From the NCBI RefSeq assembly GCF_964355755.1, contig NC_092677.1, positions 13,910,601-13,974,600 on the forward strand: 64,000 nucleotides of DNA. Direction: 5' to 3'. This DNA is from Antedon mediterranea. Its lineage: Eukaryota > Echinodermata > Crinoidea > Comatulida > Antedonidae. The notes under the pieces were generated by a model. It did not search any database. It was not told the origin of the DNA and saw only the letters and a list, made by a program, of their open reading frames with translations. A program made the position numbers and the translations under genes. Positions 11,801 through 23,800 of the stretch are shown one piece after another (position 1 is the stretch's first letter; every line of letters starts with the position of its first letter).

Positions 11801-14800
11801 CTGTCTATTCCGATTTTATAGCCACTAACATTCGGGGACAGTTGATTGAAATCTCCACATTTACATAGTATACTGTACAGTGTACAGTATAACGTTTTCA
11901 AAAGAAAATAGCAAAAAAAGAGGGCTAAATTGCGATTAAAAAGGTGATTACAAAATCATAATTAATTGATTAAATTGTATGAAGCATATAATTGAATCAA
12001 TAAAATGGTGGTACAAGCCAAAAAATCGGAAACAAAACTTGAAAAAAAAACAAATGTTAAAATAAAATATAATACAGTACAGTGTGTATTTTAAAATAAT
12101 TTAATCGTGATTGCTCTTATTTCGTTTGATCTTTTTCGCGTGCATATTTTATTTTTGTTTTTTGTTTGTTTAAGGGTTTTTTGTATCTTGCTGCAAATTT
12201 GTTTTAGAGTTTATTTATTGAAAAACTAACAAAGCGAACGAATTTTTGAATTATAGCAGTATTTTTAAAATGTTTAAAAAGCCTAAACAATTTTCTAAAA
12301 TTGTAGCCTAATTTAATACATTTTTGGTAATTACTATACTGACCAAAGGATTAAAAGAAACATAACGTGTACATAATCACATGCCACCAACGTCATAATT
12401 GACCTAACTTACCCTCAATTTTATTATATAATTTATTTTTTGAAAATCCACCTTAAATTGATCATTAGCAATAACTAAATTCGTTATTAATCACAAAGGA
12501 GCACCTTTTCTATCGTAAAATGACAATTACGGTATATAAAGTAAATAAAGCTCTGTCTACACTATCAAACTAGTTTGACCAAAAAAGTGTGATGTGTCCA
12601 AATATATGATAGTAGTTATATGCCCAAATATGACGTCATCATGTCCATATATGGGCACATTCTTTTGTCACATAAAGTTTGATAGTGTAGACAGGGCTTA
12701 AAACAAAGTGGGTTTAAAATTGTAACAAAATCAGATTTTGTTGGGCTCGTACAAATTTCATTCACAATTCAAAACGAGTATAAAGTATGTGCTGAAGGCA
12801 TTTATCAGTCTATTTATTATCATAATGCAAAACAAAAAAATGGTATTATAGTATATTGTAAAATAGATTAATTCATAATCGCAAAATGTTTCAGTTTTAG
12901 TAAAGATATTATTGATTCTTACAAATCAGTAATGATATTAGATAAATATCTTATGAAAACATTTTTGTTTTATTCGTTGATTTATCTGTTTCAGTAAAGA
13001 TATTACTGATTCTTACAAATCAATAGGCCTAATGATATAAGATAAATATCTTTTATGAAAATATTTTTGTTTTATTCGTTGATTTATCTTCGGTTTTATT
13101 TGTTATTTCGGTATACCTTATTAGGCCTATAGATGTTGTTATCGAAATCTTAAAACGTTAATGTTCTTGGTGCAGACAATACGACCATGGGTTATCTTTC
13201 ACAAAAAACATGTGTATGTAAAGGTTGTTAACAGAGATAGAAGAAAAGAGTATATTTTAAATGTTCTTCTTGGTCTACATAACCTGAAATCAATATAACA
13301 TGTTTAATTTTGACATTGTTTAGTTTTTATTGACAAAGAAAAATTGATTTTCAAGTGGTAGGTAAGTTTCTTTTTGCTCGTTGAACAATTTACGGGTTTC
13401 TTTAAGCCTAGGCTTCGCGAACTTCGTGAAAGCTGGTTAAGTTTGACAAATGATAACGACGTTCGAAACCTAAACATCAAACATTAACTAAACGATTTGC
13501 CGCCAAAATTGAAGTAAATCAGCATCAATTTGAATCTTGTTGTGTGTTTGATGAATGCTCGGCGTCATGCTCTATGGACATTTAGTAGAATGCCTTTTTG
13601 CAACTTTGCTACATATATCTTGATGCGAAGATACTCTTAATGTTTTGATGACTATGTATGCATTTTGTGTGACAGAATTTACAAAGGTTGTGGATAGATG
13701 GTTTATATCACACGTGCTAAAATCAATATAACAATACCGATGCTAAGATTATAATTGACATTGTTCAATTCAACCGCCGTAGCTGAGTCGATGCCCAATC
13801 GGATTTAAACCATTTTATAATATTTGAAAAATAATAAAACTCCCGATTCTTGGTGTTTCTCAAGATGTCTTCATCTTCACGGTTGATAAATTAATTAATA
13901 ATTAAATAATTTCCAGAGATCTATAGTCTTATACCACTAGGCGGTTTGGAATTCCTCCTGAATGTCAAATTTATATATTATAATGATTCAGAATTTCATG
14001 CGATAGTGTTTTTAATTGAAAATTCTTCAATTAGAAATTAACAATGTAGGTGATATCTCGATTATTTATAAGGGCGAAAATTATAATTACGGATAACATT
14101 TTTAAAATATGATTTATTAATGTTCATAAGAAGTAGGCCTACTTACATTCTTCAAACTTTATTTTTATTTTTAGGCCTACTAACAATTCTATCGCAATAA
14201 ATTGAATACTGTAGGCCTACACAATACTATTGTTTTATAAATTAAGTCCTATTGTTGATTCGGTCTGATTGTCTGAAGGATCTGCTCTTTGTTCCTAATA
14301 TTAAGGAAATAAATAGGGCGTAGATAGTGTCACCATGGAGATTTTGTTGTTCTTATTGCTTACAGTTTTCGACCCATGCTGCGCTCACATTATTTGATCG
14401 AACCAAGTACCGTTATTATGTACGACAGTAATAACACAAGTCGTAATAATTGTTTAAAAAGGGCTTGCTACTGTCGACCCCAGCTGTGCCTTACTTGTTG
14501 CTGTAGTATAATAATAACATCACAATAATAATTGTTTAAAATAGGGCTTACTGTCGCACCCTGTGCTTTACTTGGTAGTATAACAACACAAGTCGCAATA
14601 ATTGCTTTTCAGGGCTTACTTTGTCGACCCCTGTGCCTTACTTGATAGTAAAAAAACACAAGTCGCAATAATTTCTTAAATAAAGGGCGTACTATTGTCG
14701 ACCCTTGTGCCTTACATGGTAGTATAGTAATAACACAAGTCATAATACTATGTAAATTATTGCCATGTTATTTTTAACCTGGGTAGTGGACAGGTGTTAA

Positions 14801-17800
14801 CGCCGTGCAAAAGTTAATCGGCAAAAAGTTTACGACTTGTCTTTTATTTTTGTCTCTTTATCTATTTCAAAAAATTGAATAATTCTTTATATAAATAATA
14901 ATCTATGTGCATAATCGCAATGCAATGCCAACGGTATGGTTCCATAAAAAAATTATTTCATTCAATGTAGAATTATGTTTGAGGAGACCACTGAGATCCT
15001 ATTTGGTGGTTCGGCCGACTCATAATAACCGATTCTCTATATATTTCCACTGAGGCATTATTATGTCCAGTACCTTCACGTACAATGTTAGGTTAGGTTA
15101 GGCTTATGTAGTGTGGTAGGCACATCAGTGGTATGGTACATCATTTTTTAACGTCTTTTTACAGTACAAATGCACTAAGAATAGGTTACACAACATTGAC
15201 CGATCAAATAAACTGTAGCTTTAGGATTGGTAAATATTAGGCCCTACTTAGTTTGCGTCTGATGATGGGAATTAGGAGAGTTTTTAGGGTTTCGCTATAT
15301 CCTTTGTGAAACTAGGCCTATAAACTGTCATTATCCATGTTATAGTAATACTAACTACTTTTATTTATTACTATTTTTATAGAAATTCTAATTGACAAAC
15401 CTAATCACATTTACGATAACAAGTACAAAGAAGACGGCATATACCACCGTTACCCCCGTCTACAAGTCCAACCGGTATCTCCGGCATCGTCGTTAGCGAT
15501 ACCCCGTCGTTTCACTACCTGCCCAGTGTCGTCAATGTTTGGTGGTCTATCCAGCGGCGTCGGGCGCACTTACACCGGGAGTGAGCTTAGGACGATTGAT
15601 TGCAGGCTAGAGATGAAGGAATTGTGGGATAAATTTCATGATCTCGGTACAGAAATGATCATCACAAAATCGGGAAGGTGAGAATACTTTTTTTCACAAT
15701 TGAAATAATTGACATAAACTAATAATAATAATATTAATAATAATAATGATAGTATTGAATAAAATGTCTTAATTTTACGACTGTTTATATAAATAATGAT
15801 GGTATTTTAAGAGATGTGGTGGGTTGGCTGGTGTTTGAATGATTCTAAATAAATCACAATATCCGCCTTGAAAATATCATACGGTGCGCCGTTCGAGACA
15901 TTAATATTTATTCATTCATTCTGCGTAAACATAAAAATGTGTATAATCCATATATACCACACATTTTTTATGTTAAGTTTTTTTCTTAAATCTTTCTCCC
16001 GGTTATAAGCATTGTTGTCCCCCTCCACGTGAAATGTTGAAAATGGTGTATGATGCATGGTGACTGCTAGAGAATAGTTATTATTATCATGATTATTATT
16101 AATCATATTACATACAGTTCTATACTGTCATTTTCCTTATTAAACTGGAGATGGATCTAAATGTATTGTATGTATATATGATGTTGAGAAATGTTCGTCA
16201 TATTAAACATTGAGCTTATGCTGTGGTGTTACAAATGTGCCTTAAATGCTACGTGCAAACACGCGTCACTTCTTTTGACACAGATATCCCTTCATAGATA
16301 ACTCATTTGGTCTGTGACGCTACTACCCTAGTGCCATAGCACTTCATTCATCGAGAGGTACTGGGTTAAAAGCGATGTCGGCCAGCACAGATAAACGATA
16401 AATTACCGTAAACACACCGCATTTGTCATTGTAGAAATCGTGACATACCGTTTTCGGCAGACTTGAGGTGGCAAAATATTTTCTTTTGCGGCTCGACACG
16501 AAAGTAAAGTGGCACTTTTTAAGGTTTTAATAAGCAGTTAAAATGTAAATGTTAGTTATAAATCTTGAATAGATCACTGGGTTTGTTGGTAGCTAATGGT
16601 ATTGTGACAGAGCTAGGCGACTTGGATCTTACAAATTAATAGAACGTCTGTACACTCGCGAGAGGTTTCACTGCCGAGTAAATAAAACGTTCCTATACGT
16701 CATACATTTGTTTAGACCATGGTTATACAACATTACAATTTACTGTTCCATCTCTCTTATATAATAATACTTACTCAAAAAATCAGACAAAAATTTAATT
16801 ATACATTATAATGTTCGTTTGAGTAAATTTATATTTGCATTACTATTCATCATAGTGGATGCGCTTTGTGCTGTTACTGAAATGCAAATAAATATAATAT
16901 ATAGGCCTACTCTGTCTACACTATCTAAGTTTGACAAAAAGGCGGGATGTGCCTAAATATGGTAGTGATATGCCCAAATATGGAAGTGAAATGCCCAGTG
17001 GTAGTGATATGCACAAAAATATGGTGGTGATATGACATTGTCATATTTTTAACATAAATGTTGTAGAAGTATATTATGAGTGTCATATTAAACAACTAAT
17101 CACTTATGACTTATAGTTGAGATCGTGTTAATTTTAATACTAATTAATTATATACTAATTAATTAAAAACGAAGGAATGACAAGACTAATAAATCCTATT
17201 TTACATTTTAAATATAAAATATTGTTACTTAAATAACGAGCGCTAAAAATAGAGTTCCTAAGAAAAAAATAGTGTTTAGATTTTCTCATTTATATATTAA
17301 ATTAGGTGATTTAATTGATATTGTATGCGGCGGTGTGTATTTGATGGATGCCTTAGTCTTAACAACTTGTTAATTAAGGCGTGAAGAATTATAGAATATT
17401 CGATTATCTGCCGAATCGTGTTTTAAAAATATTCTCACGATGATAAATTAATTTGCACTCAGACAACAGAGAGAAATTCTTCAAAATCTACACTTTAACT
17501 TGACAGGTATAGTATTAATTTGATAATTTCAACAATAAATATTAACTATGATTAATTTTTTGTTGAAAAGTTTCGTTTTTAATGAGTTTTTGATCACACG
17601 AAACGTTGGATGAGTTCCACAATGATCATTCACTGAAAATGAAACTTTTCAACATAATATTATTATTTGGAGATGAACTTATTTAATGCTATGATTAATT
17701 GATTCCTTATCTATGTTTAATTTTACAGTATTTAATACAATTACACTAAAGCTTTGAGCTAAAACAAAATTGATGCTATAGAAGAAAACATTTTGAGTGT

Positions 17801-20800
17801 AGAACTCTTACATAATCTGATCATGAGAAAACGTTATGTACTGATAACAAAGAAAACAGAATATAGGCCTAGGTTTTGCTAGTGTAGGCCTATATAGTAC
17901 CGGTACCCGGATTACACTAAAATAGAGCCAGTGGACTTGTAAACATTTTGCCAATTACTATAGCATAATTTCAAAGTATTTTTTAAGAGTTTTTATTTGA
18001 ATAATTCACTTCAATAAAAAAAAGTTATCGCGTGTCCAAAGTATAGGGTTTAAAAAACTATTAAACTATAGTGTGGCGTCACAGTTATTCAAGATTTCAG
18101 CCTTAACATTATTAGGAAAAAAAATGCCCGGTCTAGTTAGAAAACGTGGCATAATTTAGTATGACGTCGGGTCCACGTCTTCTGATCGCAGTACTGACGT
18201 AGGTTTTCGTCTTAGCCTTATTTGACCAGCCTAATTTGTCGATAGCGAACGACTCATTTTTCTATTGCTGACATTTTCAACTCAATTTATAAACTTTTAT
18301 GTATTTGATGAACAGCCCAGAACTTTCGCTGAGAAATTCATGCTTTTAACGGGAAGGTCATATTTTATAGCAAGTTCAACAACAGTGAATTCATGCTTGA
18401 TAAAACAAGCACGAATGTGCAATACTCGGGGTACAGCGAAAGAAGCTGTATACAGACGTATACAGTTAGAAAGTAAAGAAAATAGGTTTCGCCAGGGCTC
18501 GAACCGGGACCTTCTGCGTGTTAAGCAGACTTGACAACCACTACACTACGAAACCTCTTACATTAAAAATGTGGGTTACAGAAAGTTTTTTAATCCATTT
18601 AAATTACAAATAAATGGTAATAAGTACAAAGCAAAATAAACATGTGTAAAAGTGATAATTACCGATTACACAAAATAAGTATTTTAAAAAATAATAAAAA
18701 TAAGATATACTCTGTATAATTATCATATTGCGTATACAGTACTTTTCACCATAAAGTTTAAAAAAAAGGTTTCGTCCGGGCTCGAACCAGGTACCTTCTG
18801 CGTGTTAAGCAAACGTGATAACCACTACGCCAAGAATCCGCATATAACCATATAACTACATAACGCTGTGGTGTGTCACACACATTGTGGCTTCTTAATT
18901 AAACAAATTAATTAACAAAAAATTAAAAATCCGGCTCTATAGCTTTGAGGACATGTCCCTGTAGTATGTTCATGCCAAATCCCAGCTCAATACTATAACG
19001 AATAAGGGAGGAGTAGTACTTTAAAAATCGCACTTTTTACTCAATAGTGTCCAGATGGAGGAAGAGAAGGAGAAAATGAGTAAGTACTAGACTCGGGTAC
19101 CCCGAGTAAAAAAAACATAACCTCATGCTTTTATGAACAACAAAGATGAATAAATGGGATATACGAACAACATAATTGACCATGGCCAACGAAGACGTTA
19201 TTTTTAATTTTATGTTAAGTATCGTTTAATAAATAAACTTTCTTTTTTAATTAAATATTTAATTATTTTTTCCCAGACGAATGTTTCCGACAATCCGGGT
19301 GTCTTTTAGCGGACTACAGCCATCATGTAAATATGCAGTTCTTCTCGATGTCGTTTCTTTAGACAATAAGCGCTATAGATACGCCTATCATCGGTCATCG
19401 TGGCTAGTGGCAGGTAAAGCAGACCCTCCCCTCCCCCGGCGGCTCTACATACATCCAGACTCTCCGTTCACTGGTGACCAGTTACTAAAGCAAATTGTCT
19501 CGTTTGAGAAGTTGAAGCTTACCAACAATGAGATGGACCAACATGGCCACGTAAGATTTTTTGATTTATTTTAGACAAATGGAGCGTTTCTGGGAAACTG
19601 AATCAACAATAGCTTTAACAACAACGATTGCGCATGCGCCATAAGTGCATACTAAGTGCATGACTTATTTGTATTACGAAGTAGGTAAGACTATTTTAAA
19701 ATATTTTTCTTTAACGAAACGCGTTTGTAAACTTTTAACCAATCAGAAAGCGATGCTTTACTCTGCTTAAATGACTCGCTTGTGACGTTTTTGGTGAAGT
19801 TTACTTGTTCCTTTGACTTTTGTATTTTTCATTAACAAAACAGTGTGTGGAAGTAGAGATTGCTTCCCACATGACGAAAATGCAACCAAAGCAATTTGAC
19901 TAATCACGACGTGAAAGAGGATCCTTCACGCCGTGATTGGTCAAATCTCTTGAGTTGCGTCCTAGTATAGAAACACCTGTTAAACATTAATGTAAACATA
20001 AAAATACATATACATACATATAAACAAATGAAACATCATCAGTCTATTGTATGCAAGTTTAATATATAAGTTGATAATTGAGTAAAGTATTTTGGTTGTA
20101 AAGCAGTCTTCTACATCGACGGTGGGCCAACGAAAGTCCTTGTTAAATTACTCAAGTCAATAAATAATATGTTCATTTCGTCATCACTTCGCACTTCAGG
20201 CCTATGTAATCCCAACCACGTAGATTCAACAAACGCGGTTTTTATCGACGAGTTGGTTTGCTAAATACAATTTAACGATCATTAATGGTTTATTTCTGGT
20301 ATCAATGTTTCTGTGATTCGTTACTAATCAAAACATGTTCATTAAAAATATGTCTGTTTTTCGTCTATTCGGCTTTGCATTGAGCCCAGGATTAACATGT
20401 TAGCAGCACCGACAAGCCCCATGTAGACAGTTTGGCGCCTGCCGGTAAAGCACCTTGGTTGCGGGCTTGCGTTCCTCTTCCAACACATTCCAGGCTCATC
20501 GTAAAAACTTGACACAGTAACCGTTTATGGTTCTACTGTTTGTTTGAACTCTCGTTTCAGAAGAAAGGGTTAGAAAAACGTTAACACTTCCATAAATTGT
20601 CCCAGTAAATGCCGAATAACCACAAACAAATTAATGAATACGTTTAGTTTCAGAGTTGACCTAATGGCAAGAGCCCAGTTATCAGGCGGAAAGTGGAACT
20701 TTATACACTTACACAACAGTCTTGTTAACTTATACGTCAATGGTTGTTGTTAAATATCTATACTTATCGCGAATCTATTAATTATTTAATGTTGGGTTTT

Positions 20801-23800
20801 AGACACAGTATGGCACGCGATGCAGACATGAACAGAATATAGGCCTATTGACTGGTGGCTGCTTTTATTTTAATTCGAAATATATGATTTCATTCGTTAA
20901 GTTAATAGCATTAGCGGTCCATGACATTGGGACGGGACGACAGTGAGAGTATCCTGTCCCCAAAATGTGGCTGTTACGTAGTGTAATATATATAATCCTT
21001 AAATACCGTGTTTGTTTGTTTATTTTTTTTTTCGAATCCGTCGTATACAACATACATAAAGACAGACAAATGAAAAACATCAGAGAAAAAAACAAAAGAA
21101 AAACGTTTGATGATGAATTCAGGACAACCCAATTATTTTAATCATAAAAAAAAGAATTAGTTTCCATTGGGGTCCGAATAAAATATCAAAGGCACAAAAC
21201 AACGTTGAAAAGTATGAAATAGAGATAAACAAACAGTGATATCATTGTATGTTCCTCGGGATCTAAGCATGACCTTGTTGTAACTTTGTTGTTAATAAGT
21301 AGATGTTTCTTTATGTTTGAAAGTGGTCTTATTGTCGATATCCTCAATGAAACAGGGAGAGAGAATTCCAATTAGAGATGCAATTAGAGAAAAAAAAAAG
21401 TATTCTAAAATAATCCTTTTTTTTTGTAGATTATTTTGAACTCAATGCATAGATATCAACCTAGGGTGCACATTATGAAATACAAGGACAAGATAACGAC
21501 AGTTGCAGCTCTGGAGAAAGAAGAAGTACGGACGTTTGTATTTGACGAGACTTCATTTACCGCCGTCACCGCCTACCAAAATCAATTGGTAAATACAACG
21601 AATAATAAATGAATACCGTAACATTCAGAAATCGATTATAAATATAAACTATAATGTATTTTAAACCATGGAGAAAAAAAATTTCTCCATGTTTAAACTA
21701 AGGAAGAGTTTTGTTTGACACCGCACGACGGATGTGACACTTTACACATTGTTGGGCAGCAGAGAAATATTGTGCATACCTTTACCAAGATTATACCCTG
21801 TCCGCGTTTGCCATATAGGCATGTGATGTATTTAAATTATAATGGCGATCCACAATACACTACCTAAAGCGTGGTTCCCACTATAACGCAACGCATCGAC
21901 GTATCGACGCAAAGTGCTGTATTGCCTAATCACAAGTGGGAACCGACGACGCAATAGTGCTGAAACATCGCAGGTTTGATTTCACGCAGGCGGAGGCAAA
22001 CACAATTATTAGGGCATTTGCTTACGTTGCGTAGATTGCGTTACGTTGCGTCGCTAGTGGGAACCACGCTTTAATACCAATTATAATTAATATATTATAC
22101 GGCTGAAGTGAGTCTATTGTGCAGTATGTTAAACAAGTAGTCTGACATACTGATATTAACTAGCACAGAGGTCCTGTCGTAGATATATCCTTTTAATTGG
22201 TCAGATGTTTGCATGCCCTAAAGATAGATCTTTCTAGTTTGTATTATTATTTATGCCGAATCTGTCTGTTTCTACTTAGTGATATATGCAATTTATGTCA
22301 CATTAGAAGAGGGGGAAATATCCCCTCCAGCCTAAGAATGTACCTAAGTATGAGTTCATTTACTTCTATTTGTCACCTTACTACGCAGTTGACACATTTT
22401 AGCTGCTGCCAGCCCGTTGTTCGCAGAATAGACTGCGTGTCAAAATTAATGTGCGTGAAATTTCTCGCAGTGACAAAATGTAAAATATTGGGAACGTCGT
22501 GAAGTTGTAAGGCATATTTTAAAGCAAATGGATTTTCCCAATTAAAGCTTGTTTTTAAAAATATAGCCTTGGTTACTATAGTACTAAATAGTGACATGCC
22601 CTTCATTGATCATTTTGAAATATCATTAATGAATTAATTTAGTGGTTTCGATTAATTACCGGGATTATAACTGAGTAATGTGTAATGTTGAAATGCTATC
22701 CTGTATTTATTTTAGATAACACGGTTAAAGATAGATAGTAATCCATTTGCTAAAGGTTTTCGAGACTCATCTAGGCTGTCGGAATTCGAAAGGTGAGTAA
22801 GATAAAAGTATAATTATCACTGCTTATCACTGCATCTTATTTGAAACAAATTCAATTTAGAGTGTTTTTTCTATGCAGTTTGGATACTAACTGACCTGTG
22901 ACCTGACTAAATTACCACAATTATGTTAGTTTAGGCCTATTTAAAAAAAATTGAAAAAATTGCTTCCATTTATTGCCATTTGCATATAAAATATACATAG
23001 AAATTATTTAATTATTTAAACAAATTATTTTACAATATAAAAACAAGAAATTAACAGAAGTATATAAATGTTTAAAATAAAATTTAATGACAAAAAAGAT
23101 CGACGTTTCGGAACCATCATGGAAACGTCGATCTTTTTTGTCATTAAATTTTAGTTTAAAGTTATACATATAAATGTTGTAAATTATCTGATTGAAAAAA
23201 ATAGAATGTATTTAAATGGTTCACAATTACGACTTGTGGGTGTAATCATGCATTGCATGACGAATGGGTATAATCAAATTATGTTAACAAACCATATTGC
23301 AAATATATGAATGAACAATGAATGAATAAAAGAATGAAAAAAAAAATTTTTCTATAGGCCTTTAACAAATTTTTGAAATAGTTATAACGCTTAGGCCTAC
23401 TACTGTACAGTTTTGAATAGCATAACAAAGTTATATCATCCATTTTTTTTCCGCAGAGGACGTATAGATAAGATGATACATGGGCATACGTATGCACGGT
23501 CACCAATTCGGAGTATTTCAGAAACCCATGGCGGATCATCTAAGGATAGGCCTATCTCAATTTCACCTAATTTAATATCATCTAATTTTAAGCGTCCTCA
23601 ACGATTTCGCTACGAAATGGTACAGACACTACCCCCACTTGTTATGCCGATGCCCAGGCTTCAATCGGGTCATCTTGGTACGTGGTAACTATATTAAACT
23701 TGATACACATCTTAAGTAGATACCTTTCTATTTAGGGACTGCCTTATGCTTGGTTCCCACTAGAGTCGCAACACAAGCACGTAACGCAACGTAAGTGAGT

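Larger units (their letters stand above)
8845..15382. other. Tbx20 intron 1 (6.5 kb)
   Basis: AT-rich, with several structures listed separately: a G-rich tract, a MITE with TAA target duplication, a ~100-bp tandem duplication and a ~75-85-bp minisatellite. First introns of developmental regulators often carry enhancers, but none can be demonstrated from one sequence. Confidence 0.6.
15678..19276. other. Tbx20 intron 2 (3.6 kb)
   Basis: Contains a TAA/TAT microsatellite (15718-15750), a truncated MITE copy and two tRNA-Val-like sequences, listed separately. No additional exon was seen. Confidence 0.6.

Noticed and set aside
14365-14760. CRISPR-like regular repeat
   Set aside because: Units are long, degenerate and without unique spacers in an animal intron. 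It is a minisatellite.
18265-18534. 89-codon open frame running into the tRNA-Val-like sequence
   Set aside because: Its C-terminal part is the antisense of a tRNA-like element, and no protein signature is visible.
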